Source: a virus | Length of the DNA: 39,044 nucleotides | Reading direction: 5' to 3' (one strand) | Virus record (IMG/VR): IMGVR_UViG_3300044293_000777 | Coordinates: 1 to 39,044 of that record | In this document: positions 28,632 to 38,882 of the stretch, in pieces | Position numbering within the stretch: the first letter of the stretch is position 1 | Layout: each line of letters begins with the position of its first letter | Made by a program: the position numbers and the translations under genes | The notes under the pieces: generated by a model | Databases searched by the model: none | Told to the model about the DNA's origin: nothing | The model's input: the letters and a program-made list of their open reading frames with translations, nothing else

Positions 28632-30502
28632 TGAAAGAGGTAACAAGCAACCAGTTCAATCTGCCGTTTAACGCGTATGCCGCGTTCGATGCGGTATCGT
28701 TAAAATCATTAATGCAGCAACGACTTAATGCTGGTGGAGTATTTACAGATCAAATTTATGAAGGAAGTAATTTTAACAGCCTACTAGATATAATTGCTTA
28801 TAGTTATCACGTATTGCTTTTCTATCTCAACAAAACAGCTAGTGAGAGTCTTTATAGTCAGTCTCAACTTTATGAGAACATGAATCGAATTGTTAAAGCG
28901 TTAAACTATAATCCTGTAGGTGTACAATCAAGTATTTTAAATTTTAATGCAATTGCTCCTGCCTCCTTACCGGCAGGAATTTATACTATTCCACGATATT
29001 CGTATTTTACAGTAAATGGAATTAATTATAGCTTTCCTCAGGACACTACATTTATTAAATCTACAAACAATGAAGAATCTCTTACTCAACTTTCTCAGAG
29101 TTCTTTGCTATATCAAGGGTTATTTCAAGAGTATCCGGTTTACGTTGCAACCGGCGCACCATTTGAGCAATTTTCCATAGTTTCTACTGGTCCTGATAAT
29201 AATAACGAATTAGTAGACCATTCTAATATTCATGTTTATGTATTAGATGAATCCGGTATATGGTCGGAGTGGACACGTGTTGATACTCTTTATCTAGAAG
29301 GTCCAGCGAGTAAAGTATTTGAATGTAGGTTAAACGAAAATCAAAGATACTCGATTAAATTTGGTAATAGTGTTAACGGTAGACAATTGCTTCCTAATTA
29401 CTTGGTAGCCGTTTACTATCTAAAGAGCGATGGTGCAGCAGGAGAAGTAGGGCCCAGTACTTTAGATGGTAATAATATGTTTCTTTATAATACTACGCAA
29501 TTTAATACCATTTTTCGTAATATAAAAAATCCTAATCAATCCTATCTCACATCAAATCAGTCAGCATCATTAATATTTTCTAATATTAATGCATCAACAG
29601 AATTTGCTCAGTTAGAGACGTCAGAAGATATAAGAAATAATGCTGCAAATACTTTTAAAACTCAATATAGATTAATTACTACGTCTGACTTTAAACTTTT
29701 TATAAGAAATAATTACGGCAATCTTATCAACGATGTAGAGGTTGTTAATAACTGGGACTATACTGCTAACCACATGAGATATTATTATAATATTGGGTTA
29801 AAAGCACCTAACCAGGACAGTAGAGTTTTGTTGAACCAAGTTACATTTTCAGACAGCTGTGATTTTAACAATTTGTATGTATACATAGTACCAAAGCTTC
29901 AAAAAACAAACAGCGTGCAAATTAATAATAACTTTCTAGCTACTGGATTAAAAGATTATATAATAAAAGGGTTGCAAAATGTAAAATTGGCAACATCGGA
30001 GGTGGTGATGATGGACCCGGTGTATACGGCGTTTGGTGTAGGAATCGCAACAAACGCAGAGATAAACGGAAAACAATTAGTTACTAGTATAATTAGTGAT
30101 ACTTCATTGGTAGTAACTCGTGACCCTAACTCAAGATATAGTGAAGATGAAATAAAAAGACAAATATATAGTATTATCACAACATACTTTGAACCAAAAA
30201 ATGTAAAGTTGGGTCAGGTAGTAAATTTAGATGAACTTACTACAAAAATTTTATCTATAGACGGTGTCGTTTCAATGTACTGCTCAAGAATTATAGATGG
30301 TGTAGAGGTGGTTAGAAACGGCTTAGGCTTTATTGTTTTTAATCCTGTGTATAGTGACCCGGGCGAAGATATTCAAGCTATCTCACAAAGCTTACCATTA
30401 CCATATTTTAAAGTGCCCTATCTTTATAACCCTGACACCTTATTATCTCAGATAAAGTTAATAACACCAGATGTACAAGGTGCGAGCTTAAGGGAGTACT
30501 AA
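28631..30502 (+). CDS. 6: Baseplate wedge protein, T4 gp6 family
   Basis: A 623-residue protein (T4 gp6 is 660), the wedge dimer that forms the inner ring of the baseplate and links to gp25 and gp53. The N-terminus shows the classic gp6 start: a region of FDAVSLKSLMQQRLNAGG with DQIYEGSNFNSLLDIIAYSYHVLLFYLNKTASES, then the MNRIVKALNYNPVG segment. The middle is the J-like core (LYLEGPASKVFECRLNEN; YSIKFGNSVNGRQLLPNY; TAADVVNTFKTQYR-like ANTFKTQYRLITTSDFKLF). The C-terminal part (DEIKRQIYSIITTYFEPKNVKLGQVV) fits gp6 as well. Confidence 0.93.
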   Translation: MKEVTSNQFNLPFNAYAAFDAVSLKSLMQQRLNAGGVFTDQIYEGSNFNSLLDIIAYSYHVLLFYLNKTASESLYSQSQLYENMNRIVKALNYNPVGVQSSILNFNAIAPASLPAGIYTIPRYSYFTVNGINYSFPQDTTFIKSTNNEESLTQLSQSSLLYQGLFQEYPVYVATGAPFEQFSIVSTGPDNNNELVDHSNIHVYVLDESGIWSEWTRVDTLYLEGPASKVFECRLNENQRYSIKFGNSVNGRQLLPNYLVAVYYLKSDGAAGEVGPSTLDGNNMFLYNTTQFNTIFRNIKNPNQSYLTSNQSASLIFSNINASTEFAQLETSEDIRNNAANTFKTQYRLITTSDFKLFIRNNYGNLINDVEVVNNWDYTANHMRYYYNIGLKAPNQDSRVLLNQVTFSDSCDFNNLYVYIVPKLQKTNSVQINNNFLATGLKDYIIKGLQNVKLATSEVVMMDPVYTAFGVGIATNAEINGKQLVTSIISDTSLVVTRDPNSRYSEDEIKRQIYSIITTYFEPKNVKLGQVVNLDELTTKILSIDGVVSMYCSRIIDGVEVVRNGLGFIVFNPVYSDPGEDIQAISQSLPLPYFKVPYLYNPDTLLSQIKLITPDVQGASLREY

Positions 30503-30503
30503 A

Positions 30504-33500
30504 ATGTTGCCGCTGACGGCAGTAAGGTTAGTTGTAACTACCTCTAATACGGGCGATGCTACAGAAAATTACACTAGCTATACATTACCTAACACACCAT
30601 TTTACATCAAGCCACAACAAGTAGATGGAGCTGCAGATCTATTCAGTAACATACAGATTTATTGGGATTTTGGTGATGGTACCTCGTTTACTGGTCCAAG
30701 TGCTGAATATTTCTACAGATACCCCGGAATATATACAATAAAAGCAATTTTTTACAATTCAATCGGTACACCATATCTTGTAGATTTAAACTTAAATAGT
30801 CAACCGGTAGTTGTTAGTGTAGAGAATCCTATACCAGACTTAGTGGTAGTTAGAGATTTACTACCAGATGATAATTTAGGTGTATATACATTACCATCGG
30901 GAAAAAGAAGTGAACCTTTAAAAATATATAGATACAATTCCTGGCAAAATGACAAATATCTTAAAGATAATGATTATACAGTTATGCTTTATGCTTCAGG
31001 AAGTAAAAGCGATTTTATGTCGGTTTCTTCATATTATACTAATAAATGGAGCCATTTAAAAAGCTATTTTGGTTTTATAGAAACATATGTAACACCCGAG
31101 GGGGTGGTAAGCTCTAGGTTAGTTGACAGCACTAGAACTTCAAGCACAAGTGTATTTGCAGAACGAATTAACAATACCAATTTCTTAGCATTTTATAATT
31201 ATCCTAAGGTAGGAACTTCATTTGCCGGTACTACTGGTACATCTATTGATTATAATGTATCGTTTGTTGATCAAAAACCTTCTTCTAATGATAATTCATT
31301 AATATTTTTATATTCAAATTTAAACACAAAAGGTTTTTTAGAATTAGACCCTACATTTAATAATACAAATATAAGTGAAATCAATTCTCCTTATGGATAT
31401 ATAAATTACCCTACAAAAGTTACATACTTAAAGTCAGTATTTAACCCTGCTGCTAGCTTGGCTGTAACAAGTAACGGAATTTCTGTAGAAGGTAGTCAGC
31501 AGACAATAGGGCCTTTAACAGGTCAATTTCTACATTCGTTTAATATTTTTCCAGTAAAATTTACAAACTCAGATATTAATTTTTTTATAACTTTTAAGGA
31601 CGCAGAATTCTTTACAACAAAGTGCTATCCTCCGTTAACCGGCTTCAGATTTGACGGGCAAGATCCAACAGAATTAAATACAGTAAGCTTCGGGTTATAT
31701 AGAATTGTAGAGCAAGACCCTACAGCAACATTTGTCACAACAAGTTCTTATAGAGTAGATGAGGCTTTGTTTAGTAGAAATAATAAAGTACCTAATTATC
31801 AAACTAGTGGATCTTATTTTAGTGGTATACTCAGTTTACCTTTTGAAACACATACTGTAGCTATCTGTGCTACAGCTCTTATTCAAGATAAACCGATAGT
31901 TAATATTGGCGCCGCATATGGATTTGCCGGTCAAGCTGGGTTCAAAACAATTAGACGTTTTACTAAAGAGCCTATATTTTCTAACTGTGGTTATGAAGAT
32001 GTAAGACTTTATTTAACCGGAAATACTGAAACATATTTTACACCTAATACTTCATCATTAGTAATAAGTATTGCCCCGTTAAAATCTTATAATGCAGGAA
32101 ATGTAGACCGTGTTTGGGTAGCAGATTCTGACGAAGATAAAATATATGTTTACGGTCTCTCTGGTGTACGTTTAGCAACTTATTCTTTATCCGGCGCACC
32201 TACGTTTGTAAATAATTTAACTGTACCAACTATAAATAATTATCTCGGGGCATTAGGAAGCGCTAGTCCATCAAATATTGCACTAGATAGTAAGGGTAAT
32301 GCGTGGGTTACATTGTATGATGCCATTTCAACTATAAGAATAAATGCACAATTTGAATATATTGATAGTACAATAGTACCCCCACTACCAAATCAAGACT
32401 ATACAGATAATCAGCTATATATAACATCAAAAGAACAGTTAAGTGGATACGTGGGAGAAAATTTTATTCTACCAACATGTGTAGACACAGATACCTTAGA
32501 CAATGTATGGGTTGGCTATAGTCACCCTGTAAGTTGCTTTCTAGCACACTTTAATCAAAATGGCACGCTACTAAAAACTATTTTATTAGATCCTCTATAT
32601 TCTGTACAAGAAATTATAGTAGATAAAAATAATAATTTAATTGCATTTGCAAAAAATTTAAATGAAAATAATTCCTATGCTTATGCAAACGATGATAAAA
32701 TTTATAAATGGGATAATAATTATAATTTGATATCTGGTTATCCGATAAAATTTAATTTGATTGGCAATATAACAGTAGATTTAGATCAAAATGTATGGGT
32801 ACATCATGATTTCTGCAAGCTATCAAGAATAGATAGATTCACAAACATATTAACATTTGATATAGGAAGCGCAAACTATGACTCAAGATATTATCAAGGT
32901 ATCGACGGTATAGCTACAGATAATGATGGTTATCTTTGGGTTCTTCATAATTACGATGGACGCATATACTATTTTCCTATAGCAAACCCCACACCAACCC
33001 CGCTATCAGGTTTATTCTACTCTAATTTGCCTGATATACAATTATCTGCTTTTGATGGGTCGCAAGCATTTTACAGTGTGTTTGGAGATTGGACTGGCAT
33101 ACGATGGATAAACAAATATTCTAGTTCTATTAATCCAGAACCAAGACTGATTCGCGGCTCTAGTAATTTGTTTGATATAATAAATGATACTCCAATAATA
33201 ACAAAGATAAATGAAAATTTCGATGCTACTTCAAATTACAAGAGCTATATTCTACAAGAAGGCCTTTCAAATCGTAGAGAGCTATTAAACAACTTTTTAG
33301 GTCAAATAGTCGGGGATTATAAAAGTCAACCAGAAACTCTAGGTAAAACAATTTACGAGAAAATAGCTAATTTTGTTGCTAATAATTCCGATCCTGAAGT
33401 ATGCAATGTAGATTCCTTAAAGAGCTTAATGATACAATATGGATTGCAACCATCAAGCTTTGCAACTGGTTGGCCAGCCAATCTCAAACGAGCTATTGAT

Positions 33501-34016
33501 TTATTGAGCATAAATCAAACTAAATTATTTGGTACCAAGAATACATATAATAGAAATTTTGGATTAAGTGCCTTTTCCTATGATCTAGGAGAAAATTTAG
33601 GGGAAGAAATACAGATTGAGTCCGGAACCTTTATAGTAGGGGATCCCATTGTAACGTATGAAAAATTTAGTGAAAAGTATAAACTAATAAATCAAACCAT
33701 AATACCTGTAACTGATAGATGTATCCCGGTAGTTGGTGAGCCATACCCATTAAGCGGTGTAAATTACAATTGGGGTTGGGGATTAGTAACTGGAAATCGT
33801 GCACAGTCGGGCATAGATATTAAGCCATATTATATGTTTTATAAATTTAGACCAAAAAACTTAGACAATATGGTAGATGGTGTTATTAATTTTAATGATT
33901 CTCTTACGACTTTAAAACCTACAGCAAGTGGATATCAAGACTGGGTAAAGTTTGGTGGTACTATGGATACAATAATAGCAAGATCACTCTATGAAGGATT
34001 AAATTTATTCAAATGA
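30504..34016 (+). CDS. Giant tail protein with PKD domain and beta-propeller, in the gp7 position
   Basis: A 1170-residue protein directly after gp6, where T4 has gp7 (1032 residues). Residues about 25-105 are a PKD-type domain (IQIYWDFGDGTSFTG, then YFYRYPGIYTIKAIFYNS). About 530-870 is a propeller-like set of repeats with short blades (VDRVWVADSDEDKIYVYG; SNIALDSKGNAWVTLYD; TVDLDQNVWVHHDF; GIATDNDGYLWVLHNYDGRIYYF), resembling SMP30/NHL-type sheets. The C-terminal 250 residues (NFLGQIVGDYKSQPETLGKTIYEKIANFV; GTFIVGDPIVTYEKFSEKY) look like the core shared by tail proteins of marine T4-like phages. I infer a baseplate-attached host-recognition protein; whether it contains a gp7 core is unclear. 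Confidence 0.75.
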   Translation: MLPLTAVRLVVTTSNTGDATENYTSYTLPNTPFYIKPQQVDGAADLFSNIQIYWDFGDGTSFTGPSAEYFYRYPGIYTIKAIFYNSIGTPYLVDLNLNSQPVVVSVENPIPDLVVVRDLLPDDNLGVYTLPSGKRSEPLKIYRYNSWQNDKYLKDNDYTVMLYASGSKSDFMSVSSYYTNKWSHLKSYFGFIETYVTPEGVVSSRLVDSTRTSSTSVFAERINNTNFLAFYNYPKVGTSFAGTTGTSIDYNVSFVDQKPSSNDNSLIFLYSNLNTKGFLELDPTFNNTNISEINSPYGYINYPTKVTYLKSVFNPAASLAVTSNGISVEGSQQTIGPLTGQFLHSFNIFPVKFTNSDINFFITFKDAEFFTTKCYPPLTGFRFDGQDPTELNTVSFGLYRIVEQDPTATFVTTSSYRVDEALFSRNNKVPNYQTSGSYFSGILSLPFETHTVAICATALIQDKPIVNIGAAYGFAGQAGFKTIRRFTKEPIFSNCGYEDVRLYLTGNTETYFTPNTSSLVISIAPLKSYNAGNVDRVWVADSDEDKIYVYGLSGVRLATYSLSGAPTFVNNLTVPTINNYLGALGSASPSNIALDSKGNAWVTLYDAISTIRINAQFEYIDSTIVPPLPNQDYTDNQLYITSKEQLSGYVGENFILPTCVDTDTLDNVWVGYSHPVSCFLAHFNQNGTLLKTILLDPLYSVQEIIVDKNNNLIAFAKNLNENNSYAYANDDKIYKWDNNYNLISGYPIKFNLIGNITVDLDQNVWVHHDFCKLSRIDRFTNILTFDIGSANYDSRYYQGIDGIATDNDGYLWVLHNYDGRIYYFPIANPTPTPLSGLFYSNLPDIQLSAFDGSQAFYSVFGDWTGIRWINKYSSSINPEPRLIRGSSNLFDIINDTPIITKINENFDATSNYKSYILQEGLSNRRELLNNFLGQIVGDYKSQPETLGKTIYEKIANFVANNSDPEVCNVDSLKSLMIQYGLQPSSFATGWPANLKRAIDLLSINQTKLFGTKNTYNRNFGLSAFSYDLGENLGEEIQIESGTFIVGDPIVTYEKFSEKYKLINQTIIPVTDRCIPVVGEPYPLSGVNYNWGWGLVTGNRAQSGIDIKPYYMFYKFRPKNLDNMVDGVINFNDSLTTLKPTASGYQDWVKFGGTMDTIIARSLYEGLNLFK

Positions 34017-37000
34017 ATATTTTTTCTTTCAAATATAGTATATTAGAAGAGTCAGATGATCCAATAGATTATTACGCGCCTGCAACATTTTTTGTTTGGT
34101 TAAATCAACAAAACTCAATTAATCATGATATAAACCGTACTTTTGAACTGTATAGAGAGTATATTTTAGCGTGGATCAAGTACAAAGAAAAATCGGAAGA
34201 TGAGATGAATAATATTGTTAGGGATTCTTATATTCAGGTTCTAAGAGAAGTTGTTGTTAATTTTAGTACAGAAGAAGAGAAAAGATTTATCCTAAATGCC
34301 GACTTTACAGACTCAAATGACTTAGATGTTATTTTACCTTTCTTTATAGAAAAAATAAAGGCTATATGCTTATTCTATGCAAATACTCGTGAAGAGATGA
34401 AAACTGCTCCTATTCAGCATAATTTACGTGGAAGTAATTTGGGTGTAGAAAATTTGGTTAAAAAGCTAATATTTGATGCAGCTAGAACTAATCAAATAGA
34501 TTATTCTCAGTATACATGTAGTTTTCCGCCAGTATCAGCTATAGCCAGAGGTCTAAGCGTATATGTTGAAGAATTATACGATACAACAGATACATATTTT
34601 AACAATAATTCATTAAGCTCGTACAACTCTTTTAAGAATGACTCTTCGCTCAGAATACAATTAAGTTCTTCTAACCTTAATACTATACTTCCAAGCTTAT
34701 ACTTAAACTTTAAACAAGCTATTATAGATGCAATAAGAGAGTACCCGTTCTTTATACAAACGTTAGGTACAAATAATTTTACTGTAAACCCAATACTTTC
34801 TGGCACGGAGTTAAATTATCTTAAACCAAGAGATTTTATATCTTATTTGAGTGGCGGTACTGAAGAATTAAAATTAAATATACAAGCTTTATTAGCCCCA
34901 AAATATATTGGTACTGACTTTTATTATTTAAGTACAGGAACAACAACTACAAAGATAGTTAGTGGCTTATTATTTAGCACTAAAACTATTAATAGTTCAC
35001 CTACATTAAACTTCTTAAACAAACAATACCCCTCGACAGCGTCTGTACCTAATCTAAATTCTTTATATACAGAATATGAACTTGGTAGATTCTTTTTACC
35101 GCAGTTCACCGGATTACTAATACACAATACCCCTGTCAAAACATACGAAATAGATATAAATCAATTAAAACCTAATTCGGTTTATGCATTTCCAGATCCA
35201 AAAGTTGTAGGTAATGTTAGCTATGGTAATAGTACTGAAGAAGTTTCTATACCGCTTCTGTACAAAATTGATTTAACATGGAATAAAATTAATCGTTCAA
35301 ATCAATTTGCTTTTGGGGATGTTTTGTCAAATAGTTATAACCCACTCTACTACGGCTACCAAAGCCAGTCACAAGATTTACAGCGAGACATTTCAGGACT
35401 ATCTAAAGCAGTAGATAATATACAGTTCTGGACAGGAAATAAACAAGAAGTATGGTCTAACCCTGATATATGGGAGGGATTATCTGTAAATGATGAATTA
35501 CCTATAGATGAAAGACAGCAGTCATTATTAGCTAATAATTATACACCTGTTTATTGGGGAAGCGATATTTTTGGTAATGAATATGGTATTTTAAAGAATG
35601 TTTTCCCATTAAAAACTCTTTCTGCTATAGACTATAACGACAGTTCGGTGATACCCGGTAGTAATACTGTCGTACTCTCTACAGATACCTATAACATAAG
35701 AAGTTTATATAATAGAAAATACATTACACCTGGTATATTTTATTTTAGAGGTGTAGATACTACTGTGTTGCCTGCAAGCGCAGCATTAAGTGCAATTTTC
35801 TTGAAATATCCAGCAGATATTCAAGAAGAAATGTCTAGTTCTGTTCTTTACTTTAACATTTATTTTGATACATTTGTTATAGAAACACAAAATTACGTAG
35901 TGATAGATTCCTTTAATTATAATTACGATACTAATAAAATTATTATTAATAACTCTGCAGGTTATTTTATAAAGAAAGTATTTACAAATAATAAATTAGA
36001 GAAATTTGCTGGTGAATGGTATTCGGAAAATGATAATACGTTATTTTTAGCCTTTACACAGCTTCTACCCTATTTATCTGGTTCTAATTATAAGGTTCTA
36101 TATCCAGTAATATATAAAACTCCTTTAACAAATATAAAAGTAGAGAAAGTATATCCTCCAGCTAATACCCCTATTTCCATTAATTCCTATTCCCTGAGCG
36201 CGGGTTTTGCAGAACCGCCTCAGATAAATTTGACAGAATTAAACGGGATAAGCTTTACAAAATCAGAAAAAAAAGGTTTATTTAACTTCACCTATCTTGC
36301 AAAAAATTTAAACGGAATGCCATTTTTTGTTAATGAGCAATTAAAAGAAGGTGATTGGGATATTTATTTAGAAACTTTTAATCCGCGGCTTTTTAGACCA
36401 TACTATTTCATATATGATAATAATTATTCTAACCCTGTAATGCCGTTTTTAGTAAAGTACTCAGGTGCACTAGGCGGTACTATGGGCGGTCAGTATCTAA
36501 AGAGTGGATATATTGATATAGGTTTTGAAAGCGAACCGGGCGAACTTACATATCTCTTTGCAAATGGAATTCGTCCAGTACAAATAAATAAACCAGGAAC
36601 TTATATAGTTCAATTTGATTGGGAATCTTATAATGAAGTTTCTATTTTTGTTGGATGTTCAGGTTATAGTATTAAAAATGTTGGTTCAAATATTATATTT
36701 AATAATGGTACCCCTAATGCTATAATATTAGATACTTATGGTGAGGTTAGCGGAGAGGCAATTGCCTTCGGTACATATTATAACACTTTGACTAGTGTAT
36801 CTGCTCTGGCATTAGCTCCCACAGTTACTGCATACTTTGTAGGTATTTCCTCTAATACTGACTTTTCGGTCGGTAGCGCTACCAAGATATCGCCTTCTAT
36901 AATAACCAATACACCATCAACGTATGGTGATTATACTAAATGGGTTTTATCAAATAAAAGAAATTTAACTTATCAAGAGTTTGCTGAAAGTATAGTACAG

Positions 37001-38875
37001 GAAGGTAATATTAAATGTTTTATAGTAGATAGGCTCTATCAACCTGTACCAACTTCTGATGATTTTATCTTTGAGTTAATGCCAGCAAGACCATTCTTAA
37101 ATGCGTTTGCCTCTGATATTTTTCTATATCCTGCAGCTCCTTTTCTTACTCAATATTCTCAAATTAAATGTAATGTAGAGAGACCTACTTTTCCGGATAC
37201 CAGTGTACTTAAATTTACGCTTACCCCATCAGTATCTATAACAGATTTAACTTTCTGCAAAACTCCATCAGAAATTCTTAGAGATCTTTATATTACTAAA
37301 TCTGGTACAGGTAGCGGGGTTGTTATCACAGATCCTTATTGCATTGATTGTGGTGATATATGTTATCAGACATTTCCCTATAATTCTACAGTATCTATAG
37401 TTGCTTCGGCAAACACAGATAGTGAATTTACGAGATGGGAAGGTGGACCGTGTAATTTATCGATATACCCCGACTGTGTATATAACGTTACAGATAGCTA
37501 CACCGTTACTGCAGTCTTTACGGTTATTCCTAGGTATGAAGTAAATGCTGTATCACTTGGCTATATAATAACACCTTTCTCCAGTCATTATAATGTCGGA
37601 AGAGTATATTCTACGGATGGGTTGATAGATTCTCCTACATATAAATCCTACAATTATAAGAGATTAACTAATGTTTCGCTATCCTGTATAGTACCAATAT
37701 CTGGATGGTACTTTACAGGGTGGCAAGGTGGGGCATGTGCCGGTATTTCAGATAGAAATATCTGTTCTTTTCAGGTTTCAGAAGCTCAATATGTATCTGC
37801 ATTTTATATTAGATATTATGACTATAATTTAACTCTAGAGTCTACCACTACTGCAAGCAACTTACAAAATTATGGTAAGGTTATCTCTTATACACAATTT
37901 GCATCAAATCAAATAGACTGCTCTGGTAGAACAATAGAAGGATTTACAGGTAATTGCTCTGTTTCACTAACGGGTACTGGTCAACTATCCGGGGTAGGTA
38001 CATTTATTACATTAAGCGCAATACCTGCAAGAGGATATCAATTTAAAAACTGGATAAACATTCCAGAGTATGGAAGAACTTTTGGAGATAATAGAACCGG
38101 GCTAGAGTTTACCGTGGCTTCAGATGTATCTTTATCTGCGCTATTTGACGTAGGATTTTATACTCTAACTATTGAATTTAGTGGTGATGGTGTAGGTTGG
38201 ATCAAATCTGCAAACCCTCTCGATTCAGGCGCATATGATGAACACGGTATATACGCAGATTCCGGTAACTCAACTCTTCAAACAAAATACCCAATAATAA
38301 GCGGTACAGTACTTACACTGTATGCCTCTGCATACCCAGATAATACTATTACAGGTCTTTCTAGTAGAACAACAACATTAGGTTTCGGTAATAGTTCAAT
38401 TAATATTACCGTTGATAGTGATGTTTCACTAGTTGCAACGTTTAGTGCAGGGGTATTTTACATATTAGATGTAAAGAGATATGGAACAAGCTGTGGTGTT
38501 ATATCTAGCACACCGGTAGGTATAAATTGTGGTCCTGCCAGCGGACCAGTATGCTCTCAACTCTTACCTAAGGGTACTATTTCAGTCATTGAAACTACCT
38601 TGACACCTACATGTAGATTATCAGCATACTTTGGTGATGGTGTAATATATAGTTACGCAGCAGGGAGAGGTATTACATTTAAAGCAGGGCCAGGTACTAC
38701 ACCTATTAGTATAGTCGAATTTATAGAGACAGAGTCGTTTGCTCTTGTAGATGGTAGTATTATTCTAGATTCGACTGGTGCTCCATATATTTCGAGTAAT
38801 AGTATTAATATAACTAACGGAGAAATTAAGATACCTATAACAACAAACAGAACGGTGTCTGCATACCTGTATTAA
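34013..38875 (+). CDS. Very large tail/adhesin protein with InlB-B-like repeats at the C-terminus
   Basis: A 1620-residue protein. The N-terminal 165 residues are helical and baseplate-linked in style (YYAPATFFVWLNQQNSINHDINRTFELYREYI; then APIQHNLRGSNLGVENLVKKLIFDA). A long beta-rich central part follows. From about residue 1090 to the end are four to five divergent InlB-B/Flg_new_2-type repeats: a Gly turn, a hydrophobic strand, WxG or WEGGPC, a Cys pair (CIDCGDIC; CNLS...C) and a last strand TVTAVF / VSAFY / VSLSALF / VSLVATF / VSAYLY. Cys residues recur at matching places, suggesting disulphides in a secreted or virion-exposed part. Probable receptor-binding or fibre-like protein. The start overlaps the previous gene by ATGA. 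Confidence 0.75.
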   Translation: MNIFSFKYSILEESDDPIDYYAPATFFVWLNQQNSINHDINRTFELYREYILAWIKYKEKSEDEMNNIVRDSYIQVLREVVVNFSTEEEKRFILNADFTDSNDLDVILPFFIEKIKAICLFYANTREEMKTAPIQHNLRGSNLGVENLVKKLIFDAARTNQIDYSQYTCSFPPVSAIARGLSVYVEELYDTTDTYFNNNSLSSYNSFKNDSSLRIQLSSSNLNTILPSLYLNFKQAIIDAIREYPFFIQTLGTNNFTVNPILSGTELNYLKPRDFISYLSGGTEELKLNIQALLAPKYIGTDFYYLSTGTTTTKIVSGLLFSTKTINSSPTLNFLNKQYPSTASVPNLNSLYTEYELGRFFLPQFTGLLIHNTPVKTYEIDINQLKPNSVYAFPDPKVVGNVSYGNSTEEVSIPLLYKIDLTWNKINRSNQFAFGDVLSNSYNPLYYGYQSQSQDLQRDISGLSKAVDNIQFWTGNKQEVWSNPDIWEGLSVNDELPIDERQQSLLANNYTPVYWGSDIFGNEYGILKNVFPLKTLSAIDYNDSSVIPGSNTVVLSTDTYNIRSLYNRKYITPGIFYFRGVDTTVLPASAALSAIFLKYPADIQEEMSSSVLYFNIYFDTFVIETQNYVVIDSFNYNYDTNKIIINNSAGYFIKKVFTNNKLEKFAGEWYSENDNTLFLAFTQLLPYLSGSNYKVLYPVIYKTPLTNIKVEKVYPPANTPISINSYSLSAGFAEPPQINLTELNGISFTKSEKKGLFNFTYLAKNLNGMPFFVNEQLKEGDWDIYLETFNPRLFRPYYFIYDNNYSNPVMPFLVKYSGALGGTMGGQYLKSGYIDIGFESEPGELTYLFANGIRPVQINKPGTYIVQFDWESYNEVSIFVGCSGYSIKNVGSNIIFNNGTPNAIILDTYGEVSGEAIAFGTYYNTLTSVSALALAPTVTAYFVGISSNTDFSVGSATKISPSIITNTPSTYGDYTKWVLSNKRNLTYQEFAESIVQEGNIKCFIVDRLYQPVPTSDDFIFELMPARPFLNAFASDIFLYPAAPFLTQYSQIKCNVERPTFPDTSVLKFTLTPSVSITDLTFCKTPSEILRDLYITKSGTGSGVVITDPYCIDCGDICYQTFPYNSTVSIVASANTDSEFTRWEGGPCNLSIYPDCVYNVTDSYTVTAVFTVIPRYEVNAVSLGYIITPFSSHYNVGRVYSTDGLIDSPTYKSYNYKRLTNVSLSCIVPISGWYFTGWQGGACAGISDRNICSFQVSEAQYVSAFYIRYYDYNLTLESTTTASNLQNYGKVISYTQFASNQIDCSGRTIEGFTGNCSVSLTGTGQLSGVGTFITLSAIPARGYQFKNWINIPEYGRTFGDNRTGLEFTVASDVSLSALFDVGFYTLTIEFSGDGVGWIKSANPLDSGAYDEHGIYADSGNSTLQTKYPIISGTVLTLYASAYPDNTITGLSSRTTTLGFGNSSINITVDSDVSLVATFSAGVFYILDVKRYGTSCGVISSTPVGINCGPASGPVCSQLLPKGTISVIETTLTPTCRLSAYFGDGVIYSYAAGRGITFKAGPGTTPISIVEFIETESFALVDGSIILDSTGAPYISSNSINITNGEIKIPITTNRTVSAYLY

Positions 38876-38882
38876 ATAATAT

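Noticed and set aside
34507-34806. Minus-strand open frame within the giant tail gene
   Set aside because: It has no promoter or ribosome site and lies inside a well-supported long gene; treated as a shadow, like similar frames in the sheath, terminase and gp48 genes.
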